From assembly GCA_964608495.1 (NCBI GenBank), contig CAZSOQ010000321.1, positions 1 to 5,073 on the forward strand: 5,073 nucleotides of DNA, written 5' to 3'. How positions within the stretch are numbered: the first letter of the stretch is position 1; every line of letters starts with the position of its first letter. Shown here piece after piece: positions 5,026-5,073 of this stretch. This DNA comes from JAKORR01 sp964608495. GTDB lineage: Bacteria; Armatimonadota; Zipacnadia; Zipacnadales; FEN-943. The translations under genes were made by a program, and so were the position numbers. The notes below the pieces were generated by a model that was not told the origin of the DNA, made no database searches, and saw only the letters and a program-made list of their open reading frames with translations.

Positions 5026-5073
5026 GCCGCACCGCGCGTCCCCCGCCTTCCCGCGGCCGCCTCCCCTTCGCTC

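Noticed and set aside
5026..5073. Start or end of a further gene at the right edge
   Set aside because: The frames on both strands are short and compositionally biased, with no recognisable protein pattern; too little sequence to support a call.

Overview
This window comes from a very GC-rich bacterial chromosome (about 70% G+C by eye, with strong G/C preference at third codon positions). Nothing in it is a taxonomic marker. A DegT-type aminotransferase opening with an IDGGTPVR-like N-terminus, beside a GH42-like glycosidase carrying an inserted beta-sandwich, fits environmental polysaccharide-degrading lineages such as Planctomycetota or Armatimonadota. That placement is inference only.

Layout: bases 1-396 hold the 5' part of a minus-strand membrane protein gene of the COG2426 / small multidrug export type, which runs off the left edge. 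Bases 397-773 are a divergent intergenic region. It contains a good minus-strand sigma-70-like promoter (487-515), a good plus-strand extended -10 promoter (575-602), and a strongly structured plus-strand leader of about 165 nt. Three plus-strand genes follow: a stand-alone response-regulator receiver protein (774-1181), a PLP-dependent sugar aminotransferase of the DegT/DnrJ/EryC1/StrS family (TTG start, 1268-2503) and a large GH42-like glycoside hydrolase (2545-4950). A hairpin with a short imperfect T tract (4996-5025) closes the set. The last 48 bases hold no recognisable gene.

Working together: the three plus-strand genes share a strand, have gaps of 86 and 41 nt, and lie between one clear promoter and one plausible terminator, so they could form one transcript. 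No histidine kinase, output domain or transporter is visible. The link between the receiver protein and the two sugar genes therefore rests on position alone. The aminotransferase has a complete set of family motifs and is probably active. The glycosidase looks divergent: both expected catalytic positions are altered relative to classical GH42 (Asn-Glu to Cys-Glu at the acid/base; Glu to Asp at the nucleophile), and a stretch of about 190 residues interrupts the barrel.

The least ordinary points are the altered GH42 active site with its barrel insertion, and the leader of the response-regulator transcript. In that leader, overlapping and mutually exclusive hairpins end in one that would cover the only good Shine-Dalgarno sequence, which belongs to a possible 30-codon upstream ORF. 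I see no CRISPR array, insertion sequence, tRNA or rRNA.
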